From Coprococcus comes ATCC 27758 (lineage in GTDB: Bacteria; Bacillota; Clostridia; Lachnospirales; Lachnospiraceae), in contig NZ_CP102277.1 in the NCBI RefSeq assembly GCF_025149785.1, positions 186,001 to 250,000 of the forward strand: a stretch of DNA of 64,000 bases. Direction: 5' to 3'. The notes under the pieces were generated by a model. It had not been told where the DNA came from. It saw only the letters and a program-made list of their open reading frames with translations, and did no database searches. Every line of letters begins with the position of its first letter. Positions within the stretch are counted from its first letter, which is position 1. Positions 17,531 to 26,035 of this stretch are shown one piece after another. Position numbers and translations under genes: made by a program.

Positions 17531-17535
17531 TCTTG

Positions 17536-17784
17536 TCAAGCACACATCGCCTCCAGCTCCATCGGAACACGGGTGTAGCTGAGACGGTAAATACTGTTGC
17601 AGGTCTCAAATACCACACCGTTTTCGGATACTTCCAGAATACTCTGCACCGGACTGGTAGCAAAGGTCTGGTTATAACTATAGATCCACGCCCGTTCTCC
17701 CAGATGGAGGGGCAGGGACAGGATTCCGGTGAGGACATATTCTTTCTTTTGGGTGGTGTGTAAGGTTATATTTGTATTCTTCAT
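17536..17784 (-). CDS. Small unknown ICE protein
   Basis: An 82-residue, beta-rich protein (KNTNITLHTTQKKEYVLTGILS, then WIYSYNQTFATSPVQSILEV). There is no recognised family and no signal peptide. ATG 17784 follows AAAGGAGCGTGAAATCA, an obvious ribosome-binding site; the frame continues upstream to another ATG at 17823, which overlaps the previous gene. Part of the ssb operon. Confidence 0.6.
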   Translation of the reverse strand: MKNTNITLHTTQKKEYVLTGILSLPLHLGERAWIYSYNQTFATSPVQSILEVSENGVVFETCNSIYRLSYTRVPMELEAMCA

Positions 17785-17803
17785 TGATTTCACGCTCCTT
17801 TCC

Positions 17804-18322
17804 TTACTTAATTTTGTTTGCAATTACGGCAGCGACCAGTTTAGCGCATCCCAATTCCATCTCGGATAAATGCTGTCCGGTTCTGGAACAGAGAAGAAGT
17901 GCCAGCGGCTCTCTGTCTTCCCTTAAAATCGGGAAAAAAGCACAAACCGGTTGACGGGTGTTGGATACCGGGTAGACAGGGCAGTTCTCAGCAGAGATCA
18001 GTTCCTGGCCGTCCGCAACCAATTCGGCGAGTTCTTCTGTAACGGGAGTGCCTTCCGGAAGATAGATGCCCGCAGATACGAGTATGTGAGCCTCACTGCA
18101 AATTGCGATACCACAGTGGATGACACTGTAGAGGACGGAAAGATAGGAAGCCATTTCCTCTTTTCCGTTTAAGTGGGTAGGGCATTTGCGTAAAAGCAGC
18201 TCCATTCCCACATTTTCCAGTTCCAGTGCATCTCCGTCTGAGAGCTTCATTTGTTTCCGGATTTCTGCAGGGATGACGATACGCCCCTGAGAGTCCATGG
18301 TCCGGATGAGTGCAATATTCAT
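17804..18322 (-). CDS. AbrB/SpoVT-like transcriptional regulator
   Basis: A 172-residue regulator. An N-terminal AbrB swapped-hairpin domain (about residues 7-50) carries MDSQGRIVIPAEIRKQMKLSDGDALEL, which binds DNA as a dimer. The C-terminal 110 residues form a GAF-like domain, as in SpoVT (about 178 residues), with VCAFFPILREDREPLALLLC. Such proteins are regulators of the transition to stationary phase or sporulation; an ICE copy may sense host state and set operon expression (inference). A hairpin terminator lies directly upstream, within the operon. Confidence 0.8.
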   Translation of the reverse strand: MNIALIRTMDSQGRIVIPAEIRKQMKLSDGDALELENVGMELLLRKCPTHLNGKEEMASYLSVLYSVIHCGIAICSEAHILVSAGIYLPEGTPVTEELAELVADGQELISAENCPVYPVSNTRQPVCAFFPILREDREPLALLLCSRTGQHLSEMELGCAKLVAAVIANKIK

Positions 18323-18341
18323 AACTAAAGTCTCCTTTCTT

Positions 18342-18378
18342 AAAAAGAGGAGAAGCAGTAAAGTACCGCTTCTCTTCT
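18342..18378 (-). terminator. Intercistronic terminator upstream of AbrB-like gene
   Basis: Minus-strand stem AGAAGAGAAGCGGTA/TACTGCTTCTCCTCT with a small loop and five T residues. Lies between the 228-residue protein gene and the AbrB-like gene inside the ssb operon. Confidence 0.7.
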
Positions 18379-18384
18379 GAAAAT

Positions 18385-19071
18385 TTAGGCAGCGTAAGGC
18401 GGAGCCTGTGCTGTCTGTTGCATTTGACTGTTCTGCTGGTCTGCCAGCATCCGTTTTCCGTTATTGATCAGTGATGCAGCAATCACCGTTTCCCAGTTGG
18501 AAATATAGGAATCCGTCCGCTTCAGAAGCGTGAACAGATCCATGTCGGTAAGCTGGATGGCTGTCGTCTTTTCGGACTGGAAGCTGCGTGGCTGCATGTA
18601 GGAACCACCGTTCTTATTCTGTGCTTTGATGCCTTTCCCATTTACAATCTGGATTTTCCATGGGCTTTTCATAGGCTGCCCTTTGGAATCATAGGGATGT
18701 CTGGAGATATAAAACATCTGGGCTGTGGAATAACCGTTCTGATCGGGATTGCCGTAGATCTTGCTCTGGCTCCATTCAAATTCCTGAAAACCGGAAGTGA
18801 TCCGGGTTAAGAGGAACTGGATCTGTTCCGGTGCCAGGTTGAAACGGGTGATGATATTCCGGTCTCCGGTACCGTTGGAATAATCCTGAATGGTGATGCA
18901 GATTAAAGAATGTACTTTATGCCCGTTTTCCTGATATTCCCCTTTGGCATGTAGCTGTGCATAGTTGCCGAGTGGTGCGTAGCGGAGCCGGTCATAAAAG
19001 GCAATGAGTGCCCGGTCATTCTGGATCTTGCAGATCTGGTCGGTAATCCGGTTTTGATAAGTTTCATTCAT
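18385..19071 (-). CDS. Unknown conserved ICE protein
   Basis: A 228-residue soluble protein. Central region has WSQSKIYGNPDQNGYSTAQMFYISRHPYDSKG and PWKIQIVNGKG; the C-terminus is low-complexity Gln/Ala rich (QQNSQMQQTAQAPPYAA), a tail style shared with the SSB of this operon. I do not recognise the family. The start sits 16 bases downstream of the VWA gene stop. The Gln-rich tail and position suggest a nucleic-acid-related role, but nothing shows it directly. Confidence 0.6.
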   Translation of the reverse strand: MNETYQNRITDQICKIQNDRALIAFYDRLRYAPLGNYAQLHAKGEYQENGHKVHSLICITIQDYSNGTGDRNIITRFNLAPEQIQFLLTRITSGFQEFEWSQSKIYGNPDQNGYSTAQMFYISRHPYDSKGQPMKSPWKIQIVNGKGIKAQNKNGGSYMQPRSFQSEKTTAIQLTDMDLFTLLKRTDSYISNWETVIAASLINNGKRMLADQQNSQMQQTAQAPPYAA

Positions 19072-19087
19072 GAGTATTCACCTTCCT

Positions 19088-21205
19088 TTATTTGAGATGC
19101 TGTTTGACAAGCTGTGCCATATTCTTTGGAAGCTCTTCCAGTTTCGTGATATCCAGGAATCCGTCCTTGTAAATCCTGCGGATATTTTCCTTATCGTCAC
19201 CAATGGCAGCCGCAAACAGGATGACATCCCGTTTTTCGTATTCTTTCTTGATGCCCCGCAGATCTGCCTCTGCTTCCGTTCCGCTGTAGCCGTAATCGGC
19301 TGGCTGACCGTCAGAAATCAGGATCAGCAGCTTCTGAAGCTCCGGGCGTGTGCACAAATGCTCTGCTACGAAGCGGAGAGCTGCGCCGTCCCGGTTCCCG
19401 TTGCGGTCGCACATATCCATCAGCCGGTAACAGTCCTCATTGTCCACAGAATCAAATTCTGCATAGGAGTAAAGAGCAACGCCGCCTGCATCCGTGGAAT
19501 GCCCGTAAATGGTGATAGGGATACCGAGGCTTTTACAGAAATCATAAAGGACAATGGCAGTCTTTCTTGCATGTGTCATCCGGTCACCCCAACCCATCGA
19601 ACCACTCTCGTCAATCAGGAGGGCAACAGCCAGACGTTTTTCCTCTCCTGGAAGTCTGGTTCTGGTAAAGATGGTTCCGTCTGTCTTATAGAGAGCATGG
19701 GAGTCCAGACGTTTTCCAAACAGGAGATTCTTCTGCTTTCCGCCTTGCTGTTCTTCTTTCAAAAGCGGCAGGATGGTGCTTTGCAGCTTTTTGGAAGCCC
19801 GCAGGAGCGGGGGAGCAACTGTCTGGTATTCATTCTTCAGGTAATCGGAAACACTGGTCAGGCGATGGATGGTAACATGGATGCCTGCATGGGCATTGCC
19901 GTAATGAATATCATTGGCTGTTTTCTGCAGTTCCTCGGTCAGTTCCGTCTGACAGTCTTCCTGCACCTTTTCTGCAGCCACATCGTTCAAGATCCGGAAC
20001 AGATCCTCTGCAGCATGCTCATAGCCGCTGCCCTGATACTGACTGACATAAGTGACGCCGGGGTTGTTTTCATCCAGAATGGTATTGGTCTTTGTAAGAG
20101 CGATGCGCCCGCCTTCTTCCGAAAGCACCTGTTTGGCTTCCTCTATAGCATCCTCTTTGGTACGTGGACCGGAAGGAGCATTGCCCTCATCATTCCCGCT
20201 TCCTTTTGGGGAAGCTGGTTTGATATTCTTTGGAATGGCACCGCTTTTTCCGGTCGGAAGAGGAGCGCCGCTGCTGACTTCATCCCCTAGAAGATCTTCC
20301 AGAGCATCGGCAGCGGAATCCTCGCCATGCATTTCCAATTCCTCCCGTGTTTTTTCGATGAGCGGCTGGATATAGTTCCAGGTCAGGGCTAAGAGCGCAT
20401 TGGAAACCAGCATCCGGTCAGTGCCTTTTTCCGATTCCATTGCCGTATCCAGAAGATCGGTACAATCGGAAATGGTATCCAGATAATCCCCCTGATAGCC
20501 GGTGGGATTGTTGATGTTTCCGGTCCGGCAATAGGAAAGGATCAGGTTGGCAATGATGGAAAATGGCTGGTATTCTTTGTCAATTTGTTCCTGTATGGAA
20601 GGAATCTGTTCGGACATACGCAGGTTATTGAGTTCAATCCCCTGTCGGAAGGTGCCGTGGAATTCCTCACACATACGGTCTTCAATATGGATGTCTTCCA
20701 GAATGTTTTGAAAAGTTGCGGCGCATCGTGCCAGTGTCAGGCATCCGGCTTTGTCCTTTTCTTCTAACACTTCTTTGATCTCCTCCAGTGCTGTCTGATA
20801 AGCTGGAAGGGATAGCTCCGGCTCCTTCGGATAGAAGGAACCGTTTTCCAGACTCCTCAGATGAACAGCGTGGGCTGTGAAATCAGAATAGAGTAAGTGC
20901 CCCACTTCATGCCCGGTGAGCCCTGTCAGGCTCTGGGAACGTAAGAAACGGGTGGGGAAAGACTGGGTGATCGGGTTCGCTGCGTTGAGATGTACCTTAT
21001 AATTGTCGGTATATGCAACGCCTGCCTGTTCGGAAATGTCCCAGTCCAGCAGTACCTGCAGTCCATACCGGTAACGTCCGGTAACGGCTCTGGCAAGGGA
21101 GGTCTGGTACTTCTGATAGGCAGCGGAGAGGAATAACTCCTCATCCGCAATGGAATCCTCTTTTGCCCGGATTAGTTTCTTTAAATTTCTTTGGCTGTGA
21201 TTCAC
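19088..21205 (-). CDS. Metallopeptidase-like VWA protein (CobT-like), partner of MoxR ATPase
   Basis: A 705-residue protein in three parts. The N-terminal part has a zinc-peptidase-type motif HEVGH (residues 99-103) followed by LLYSDF. The middle is acidic with a Gly/Ser/Pro-rich linker (about residues 280-350). The C-terminal von Willebrand A domain (from about residue 524) has an intact MIDAS: DESGS (about 532), then a Thr/Asp-containing loop and SDGQPAD. VWA proteins of this shape pair with MoxR AAA ATPases in chelatase-like or remodelling complexes. The MoxR gene lies one small gene upstream. Substrate is unknown; ICE location makes a link to DNA processing or host remodelling possible. 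Confidence 0.82.
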   Translation of the reverse strand: MNHSQRNLKKLIRAKEDSIADEELFLSAAYQKYQTSLARAVTGRYRYGLQVLLDWDISEQAGVAYTDNYKVHLNAANPITQSFPTRFLRSQSLTGLTGHEVGHLLYSDFTAHAVHLRSLENGSFYPKEPELSLPAYQTALEEIKEVLEEKDKAGCLTLARCAATFQNILEDIHIEDRMCEEFHGTFRQGIELNNLRMSEQIPSIQEQIDKEYQPFSIIANLILSYCRTGNINNPTGYQGDYLDTISDCTDLLDTAMESEKGTDRMLVSNALLALTWNYIQPLIEKTREELEMHGEDSAADALEDLLGDEVSSGAPLPTGKSGAIPKNIKPASPKGSGNDEGNAPSGPRTKEDAIEEAKQVLSEEGGRIALTKTNTILDENNPGVTYVSQYQGSGYEHAAEDLFRILNDVAAEKVQEDCQTELTEELQKTANDIHYGNAHAGIHVTIHRLTSVSDYLKNEYQTVAPPLLRASKKLQSTILPLLKEEQQGGKQKNLLFGKRLDSHALYKTDGTIFTRTRLPGEEKRLAVALLIDESGSMGWGDRMTHARKTAIVLYDFCKSLGIPITIYGHSTDAGGVALYSYAEFDSVDNEDCYRLMDMCDRNGNRDGAALRFVAEHLCTRPELQKLLILISDGQPADYGYSGTEAEADLRGIKKEYEKRDVILFAAAIGDDKENIRRIYKDGFLDITKLEELPKNMAQLVKQHLK

Positions 21206-21468
21206 GTGATATTCTTCCTTTCTTTTCTTAGATTTTTTGTCAGCAGTTCCTCCATCGTGCAGCCGTAATACACAGCAAGGCGAAGGACGGCATAAGCCAT
21301 CGGGGAGGAGTTTGCATTTTCATAATTCATAATGGTTTTCGGGGGAAGATTTAAGATTCTGGCAACTGCCTTTTGTGATAACTTCGGTGTTTTGGCTTGC
21401 CGGAGATAAGACAGATTATCTGCCAGATGCTTTCGGATCTGGGCTTCTGTGAGTGCTGCTTTTCTCAT
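21202..21468 (-). CDS. Small XRE-like HTH protein
   Basis: An 88-residue protein with a Cro/XRE-type helix-turn-helix: LRQAKTPKLSQKAVARIL, then PPKTIMNYENANSSP, where the second helix carries the recognition residues. The C-terminus is a short helix with a Lys/Arg-rich end. It overlaps the VWA gene by 4 bases and sits 9 bases after the MoxR stop, so it is made with them. It is a candidate repressor of the operon (site candidates: the TAGCATATGT repeats at 25120 and 25151), by inference only. Confidence 0.8.
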   Translation of the reverse strand: MRKAALTEAQIRKHLADNLSYLRQAKTPKLSQKAVARILNLPPKTIMNYENANSSPMAYAVLRLAVYYGCTMEELLTKNLRKERKNIT

Positions 21469-21477
21469 AGGCGTGTC

Positions 21478-23289
21478 CTACGCAGCAAGCACAGTATCCA
21501 GACAGCTTTCTTCCACTTCCGTACGGTTCTCAGCATCGGCAGAGGCAGAGGCAAGCACCGTGTAACGGGCCGCTTCCCGGATATCCCCGCAGACCATGTA
21601 GGACTGCACCCAGGAAATCAGCTCCCTCATGCCACAGCAGCCATCTGTAATGAGATTTTCCCGGCAGTAGACAGCCATGGATTTGACAATGCGTGTCATC
21701 AGACGTACCGTTTTTGCATCCTTGCATCCGGTAACAGCCATGGCACGTTCTACCTGTGTATCCTCATCCGGTTCATCCAGATCAATCACAAGGTTCATTC
21801 GGGAAATGACAGACTGGTTCATCTGTTTACAGCCTGCATAGTCATTGTTTGTGGTGATTACGATGGTCGTATCCGGATGACGGTGGATGGTTTCTCCGTT
21901 TGGAAGATATACGCTGTTACAGCGGTCTAAAAGGGAGTTAAGTCCAACCAGTACACCGGGATTAGCAATGACCGTAGGCTCCTGTATCTCAAGAATATAC
22001 CCATAGCGGATGGCTTCGACTAGAGGCGTATCCACATACTGGAAGTTCTGTCCGGAGGTGTGTTCCTTATAATAGCTGTGCATTTCATCAAAAATCGTAT
22101 CGATCAGCTTCTGGTAGGTGTCCTCGGCAGAAATTTCTTCATCATAGTTTCCGGTCAGCTTCTGATAGGCACCGGAGGGATCTAACTGGATTTCCTGAAA
22201 AGACGGGTACTGCCGCTGAAGCCGGGTGCGTTTTCCGTCCACATCCGGAAGAATCTGACCTAAAAGGTCGAATACCTCTGTATTTGCGGAACAGGTAATG
22301 CAGCGGTAAGGAAGGTGAAGTGCGGAAGCAATGGCTTTGGCTCCTTCGGTCTTTCCGGTACCTGCCGGTCCCCGTAAAAGAAAATTCCGCATCGGCTGTG
22401 TGGTATCCGTTGTCAGTTTTGCGTGTTCGCAGATCCGTTTGATTTCCGGAGGGATGATGTACCACTCTGCCAATGTCGGAACAGATACCTCCTCTTCCGG
22501 AGACAGCCTTCGGGATGCGGTCAGGATAAATTTCCCAACAAAATCATCTCTGGAAATGGCTGCCTGTGCTTTCTTAAATCCACTTCCTGGACGTAACACC
22601 TGAAAGTCTCCATGGAGCACTTCGGTTGGTGCATAGACCCCCTTCTGGATATTTAACGGTTTGATCAGCGACAATACGCCGTTTGCCGGAAGGTCAATCT
22701 TAACACCACCAGTCGGGAGACCTGATGCATAGCGGGTTCTCCGGTAAATGTTGTCGCAGAGAACGGCTGCTGTTTCCGCAGCGGCGTCCAGATCGGGATA
22801 ACCGTTGTCCCGGTGCGCTTTTAATTCCTGATACTTTTCATTACACTCTTCATCTGCCAGAAAAACCGGCATCAGTGCGAACAGCAGAGCCGCACCGGAC
22901 TGTTTGGAGTCTTTAAATTCGTATTTTTCCGGTGTGCTTTCCACATCCGGCGGAGGAGTATAGCAGCCTCCGTAAAACTTTCCGTTTAGCTGGTTGTAGA
23001 CAACCACCTGAAGATCACCGGTTTTGCTCGGATATTCCGCCACAACAAAATTGTTGGATTGGGTACCGACCGCCCCAAGCTTTTCCGGCGGGGTACTGCC
23101 AACCGGGTTTTCCAGCTCCAGATAAGCAAGGACTGCCCGCAGGGTAGCTGCATGAAGCGTGGATTTTTTCCGTGGCTGAGTACAGTATTTGGATGCAATG
23201 TCATCAAAGATTGCATGGTCCGTATAATCCTCAAATGGTTCCGGGAGTTTGCGTTTGAACCCCCAGGTTGCTACGATGTTATTTGCCAT
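21478..23289 (-). CDS. MoxR-type AAA+ ATPase
   Basis: A 603-residue protein. The N-terminal 270 residues are an extra domain without a family I know. The AAA core has Walker A GPAGTGKT (residues 307-314), the helix-2 insert typical of MoxR, a sensor-1 TTIVITTNNDYAG and an arginine finger region SVISRMNLVIDLDEP. MoxR ATPases act with VWA proteins to insert metals or remodel complexes. Its usual length is about 300-350; the long N-terminal extension is unusual. It is co-transcribed with the HEVGH/VWA protein and an HTH protein. Confidence 0.85.
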   Translation of the reverse strand: MANNIVATWGFKRKLPEPFEDYTDHAIFDDIASKYCTQPRKKSTLHAATLRAVLAYLELENPVGSTPPEKLGAVGTQSNNFVVAEYPSKTGDLQVVVYNQLNGKFYGGCYTPPPDVESTPEKYEFKDSKQSGAALLFALMPVFLADEECNEKYQELKAHRDNGYPDLDAAAETAAVLCDNIYRRTRYASGLPTGGVKIDLPANGVLSLIKPLNIQKGVYAPTEVLHGDFQVLRPGSGFKKAQAAISRDDFVGKFILTASRRLSPEEEVSVPTLAEWYIIPPEIKRICEHAKLTTDTTQPMRNFLLRGPAGTGKTEGAKAIASALHLPYRCITCSANTEVFDLLGQILPDVDGKRTRLQRQYPSFQEIQLDPSGAYQKLTGNYDEEISAEDTYQKLIDTIFDEMHSYYKEHTSGQNFQYVDTPLVEAIRYGYILEIQEPTVIANPGVLVGLNSLLDRCNSVYLPNGETIHRHPDTTIVITTNNDYAGCKQMNQSVISRMNLVIDLDEPDEDTQVERAMAVTGCKDAKTVRLMTRIVKSMAVYCRENLITDGCCGMRELISWVQSYMVCGDIREAARYTVLASASADAENRTEVEESCLDTVLAA

Positions 23290-23305
23290 GATTCGTTCCT
23301 CCTTC

Positions 23306-24082
23306 TTATGAGATCCAGGACAGTTCCAGTGCCTGCCCGGTCTCTTCTGTGGTCAATTCATCTTCAGTAAAAATCTCCGTCAATTCGCCCCAGTAATCTT
23401 TGGGCGGGAAATGTTCCAGCTTTCCCCGGACTTCCGGTTCAGTGCCGTTCAGAATATAGACATCTCCCTGCTCGTTGATAAACAGCTTTTCATAGCCCCT
23501 TGCCTGTAAGTCACCGACCAATTCCATCAGTAGCGGTTTCCCAATCAGGGAATACCATGATTTGGGATTAACGGCTGGTCTGGAATCCGGATTTCCTTCT
23601 GACGGTTCCTTTTTATGTAAGGATTCAATGGTCATCATCTGAAGCGTCAGACTGCCACGGGCATCCATGAGAATTTCCGCAAAATTATAACTTCCGGTAT
23701 TCCGTGTGCGAATCCGTAATGGTTCCCCATCCAGTATCTGGGAGAGCGGTGGTTCTTTCACAAAATCCCATGTGGCATCCGGGAAGGCTTCCTTGAGCTT
23801 TCCGGTAATCTGGAATTTGATCTGTCTCCAGAGAATGGTTTCCAGATCAGGTGTTCCTTCCAGATGACGAGTTCTTTCTGGGCGTTTTCGTAGCTTATGC
23901 TCCCTGTTTTTCAGGCGTTCCGTGAAAAGCGGGAGAAGATAACTGAACAGCGTGACTCCGATACCGATCAGGGCAATGCCTGCAATCAGAAGCCGGTTGG
24001 CATCCTGTGGTACGAAAAGTGCTGCAAGAAACAGTACAAGCACGACAAACTGTAAGAATTTTTTTCGATTTGATTTTTTCAT
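23306..24082 (-). CDS. Unknown membrane protein
   Basis: A 258-residue protein with two adjacent hydrophobic segments near the N-terminus (about residues 8-26 and 30-50), then a soluble domain of about 200 residues with no recognised family (contains NFAEILMDARGSLTLQMMTI and YEKLFINEQGDVYILN). ATG 24082 is chosen since AAAGGAATCAG is just upstream. It lies between ssb and the MoxR gene; a hairpin terminator separates it from ssb. Possibly tethers the MoxR/VWA system to the membrane, which is inference. Confidence 0.65.
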   Translation of the reverse strand: MKKSNRKKFLQFVVLVLFLAALFVPQDANRLLIAGIALIGIGVTLFSYLLPLFTERLKNREHKLRKRPERTRHLEGTPDLETILWRQIKFQITGKLKEAFPDATWDFVKEPPLSQILDGEPLRIRTRNTGSYNFAEILMDARGSLTLQMMTIESLHKKEPSEGNPDSRPAVNPKSWYSLIGKPLLMELVGDLQARGYEKLFINEQGDVYILNGTEPEVRGKLEHFPPKDYWGELTEIFTEDELTTEETGQALELSWIS

Positions 24083-24156
24083 GAGCTGATTCCTTTCTGA
24101 TTCATGATTCTTAGACAAGCCCGGAAGCTGGATGGGAAATCGCCGCTTCCGGACAT

Positions 24157-24203
24157 GAAAAAGAGGAACTGCATCATCACAAAGATGATAAATGCAATTC
24201 CTC
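24157..24203 (-). terminator. Intercistronic terminator after ssb
   Basis: Minus-strand long stem GAGGAATTGCAT/ATGCAGTTCCTC, with an inner ATCATC/GATGAT stem, followed by TTTTTC. Lies between ssb and the next gene, so most transcripts would end after ssb unless antiterminated. Confidence 0.75.
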
Positions 24204-24223
24204 AACATAGGGTTCCTTGAGAG

Positions 24224-24925
24224 TTAATAGGGCAACTGGGATGCCATCTGTTCCGGCACATTTTGAAAGCCGTCAGTTGGCTGACTGCCCGGCATACCTC
24301 CGTAATTTGGCATTCCGGTATAACTGCCCTGCGGCGGGTAGCTGCTCTGTGGCTGACCGGTTCCGTTTGGCGGAGCCTGATACTGTCCGCCATTTGCAGG
24401 AGGCGTGTAGGCACCGTTAGCAGGAGCCATTCCCTGCTGTGGATAGCCGCCAGGCATTGCCTGATTCTGGTAGCTGCCATTGGGATTTCCCTGCATTGGG
24501 TAGCTGCCATTGCCGGCTGCACCGGGCGTTGCCGCACCACCATTCGGCTGGCTGTTCTGGTTTGCACCCGGATGTCCGGTATTGCTGTCAGAACGGTTGG
24601 ATGGTACAAAGTGCCAGTCCTTGACATTGATCCTCGGACCGGCATTTGCCTGCCCCGCATTCTTTCCTTTCTGATAAATGAACGGATGAAGCTCCAGATC
24701 ACCATAGATCATCAGCCCGGTTCCTTTCTTTACGCCTGCTTTTGCTAAGCGTTCTGCAAGGAACTTGTTAAAATAGCACTGATAGTAAATGGTTTCTTCC
24801 TTTCCATCCTGGCCTCGCTGTGAAACTGCAATGTCCAGAGAAACATATTCCGTACCGGAATTTTTTCCTTGCTGCATCTCAGGATCTCTTGTGGCCCTCC
24901 CTAAAATTGTTAAAATTGCTGACAT
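24224..24925 (-). CDS. ssb: Single-stranded DNA-binding protein
   Basis: A 233-residue SSB. The OB fold covers about residues 1-115: MSAILTILGRATRDPEMQQG, SLDIAVSQ and the later LMIYGDLELHPFIYQKGKN. The tail of about 115 residues is rich in Gly, Asn, Pro and Gln. The usual acidic tip (DDDIPF) is absent: the protein ends ASQLPY, so contacts with host SSB-interacting proteins may differ. It coats transferred ssDNA during conjugation (family knowledge). First gene of the leftward operon; start ATG 24925 has GAAAGGAGAATTTTT upstream, and a leader terminator precedes it. Confidence 0.88.
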   Translation of the reverse strand: MSAILTILGRATRDPEMQQGKNSGTEYVSLDIAVSQRGQDGKEETIYYQCYFNKFLAERLAKAGVKKGTGLMIYGDLELHPFIYQKGKNAGQANAGPRINVKDWHFVPSNRSDSNTGHPGANQNSQPNGGAATPGAAGNGSYPMQGNPNGSYQNQAMPGGYPQQGMAPANGAYTPPANGGQYQAPPNGTGQPQSSYPPQGSYTGMPNYGGMPGSQPTDGFQNVPEQMASQLPY

Positions 24926-24971
24926 AAAAATTCTCCTTTCTGCCTCTTTGGGCGTTAAAATAGATTAAAAT

Positions 24972-25019
24972 AAAAAAAGTGCCATTATAGCACCGTATAA
25001 AACGGCAGTATAATGACAC
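24972..25019 (-). terminator. Leader terminator of ssb operon
   Basis: Minus-strand arms GTGTCATTATA and TATAATGGCAC pair over 11 positions (with one G-U pair and one C-G) with an inner CCGT/ACGG stem, followed by TTTTTTT. It lies between the promoter at 25107 and the ssb start. Confidence 0.8.
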
Positions 25020-25031
25020 GATTTTCCAAAC

Positions 25032-25073
25032 TTAAACTGCATATGCTTCTGGATGAATGGTCCAGACTCCCAT
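25032..25073 (-). CDS. Possible leader peptide of ssb operon
   Basis: A 13-codon frame (MGVWTIHPEAYAV) upstream of the leader terminator, ending inside the GCAGTTTAAGTTTG word shared with the ligA leader. It has no clear ribosome-binding site, so it may not be translated. Confidence 0.25.
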   Translation of the reverse strand: MGVWTIHPEAYAV

Positions 25074-25106
25074 GACGGGACAGCACAAAAACTTAAATAC
25101 AAGATT

Positions 25107-25135
25107 ATATTAACACAAGATATAGCATATGTCAA
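25107..25135 (-). promoter_or_regulatory. Promoter of ssb operon
   Basis: Minus-strand -35 TTGACA, 17-base spacer, -10 TAATAT. Closely matches the ligA promoter at 5376. The -35 is inside the word ACATATGCTATAT, whose second copy lies at 25151-25163. Confidence 0.75.
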
Positions 25136-25163
25136 AAGAATTAGAACTATATATAGCATATGT
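25120..25163. repeat. Two direct copies of ATATAGCATATGT (operator candidate)
   Basis: Copies start at 25120 and 25151, about three helical turns apart. The first overlaps the -35 of the ssb promoter. A near match (GTAGTATATGT) overlaps the -35 of the ligA promoter. This suggests a shared regulator. Confidence 0.45.
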
Positions 25164-25195
25164 AGACGAGGTGGAAGGATAATATCAAAAGAATT

Positions 25196-25225
25196 TTGGA
25201 CATAGTTATAAAAGTGCAATATAAT
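25196..25225 (+). promoter_or_regulatory. Promoter of response regulator operon at 25260
   Basis: -35 TTGGAC, 18-base spacer, -10 TATAAT, about 35 bases upstream of the start codon. Confidence 0.6.
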
Positions 25226-25259
25226 ATTGTTTAAATCGGAAAATGGAAGGATGAGAAAA

Positions 25260-25949
25260 ATGGAGCAGAAAAACAGAATTCTGATTGTAGAAGACGATAC
25301 GGATATCAATAATCTTTTATATACGGCATTACAGAAAGCAGGGTATGAGACGGTACAGGCTTTTTCCGGGACGGAAGCGAGGATGCTGTTCCAGATGGAT
25401 AAGGCGGGCTTTTCTTTGATTCTATTGGATCTGATGCTTCCGGGAATTTCAGGAGAAGAGGTGCTTGCCCAGATTCGGAAACAGGGCAATACGCCGGTTA
25501 TTGTCCTGACAGCCAAAGACGGATTGGATGAAAAAATCGGGCTTCTTACCAGTGGGGCAGATGATTACATTACAAAACCGTTTGAGATACAGGAGGTGCT
25601 TGCCCGGATTCAGGTTCAGCTCCGCCATATGCAGCAGGAGCCGGAACATAAAAGCGTGTCATATAAAAACCTGGAACTGGACCGTGAGCGCTTTGAAGTC
25701 CGGATTGCCGGAGTGCTGCTTCCCAAAATTACAAAGCAGGAATTTGCAATTCTGGAGCTTTTACTGGAGCATCCGAAACAGGTCTTCAGCAAAGAAGAGA
25801 TTTTTGAATATGCGTGGGATGAACACTATATGGGAGAGACAAAGACACTGGATGTACATATCAGCAATATCCGGAAAAAGATAAAAGCAGTAACGCAGGA
25901 GGAATATATTGATACCGTATGGGGAATCGGCTACCGTCTGCATTCTTAA
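25260..25949 (+). CDS. OmpR family response regulator
   Basis: A 229-residue regulator. Receiver residues 1-118 with EDDTD, phosphoacceptor Asp in LILLDLMLPGISG, and Lys in DDYITKPFE; C-terminal winged helix ending YIDTVWGIGYRLHS. ATG 25260 is chosen because GGAAGG ends 9 bases upstream; ATG 25251 directly follows it. Four-gene order (regulator, ATPase, permease, kinase) resembles lantibiotic or bacitracin-sensing modules such as NsrRK-like and BceRS-like systems, where the kinase senses through the transporter. Confidence 0.9.
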   Translation: MEQKNRILIVEDDTDINNLLYTALQKAGYETVQAFSGTEARMLFQMDKAGFSLILLDLMLPGISGEEVLAQIRKQGNTPVIVLTAKDGLDEKIGLLTSGADDYITKPFEIQEVLARIQVQLRHMQQEPEHKSVSYKNLELDRERFEVRIAGVLLPKITKQEFAILELLLEHPKQVFSKEEIFEYAWDEHYMGETKTLDVHISNIRKKIKAVTQEEYIDTVWGIGYRLHS

Positions 25950-26035
25950 TCTTTACTCTTTTTTTACTATTTATTTGCGTTTGATTAGGATTTATCCGAT
26001 ATGATAACAGCAGATAAGAAAAGGAGATGAAAGCA

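Noticed and set aside
19070-20290. 406-codon open frame on the plus strand
   Set aside because: It lies fully opposite the HEVGH/VWA gene, has no ribosome-binding site and shows no domain; it is a shadow of the GC pattern of the real gene.
24202-24705. 167-codon frame within ssb on the minus strand
   Set aside because: Out of frame with the clear SSB protein, with low-complexity Arg/Met/Thr-rich content from the ssb tail repeats.
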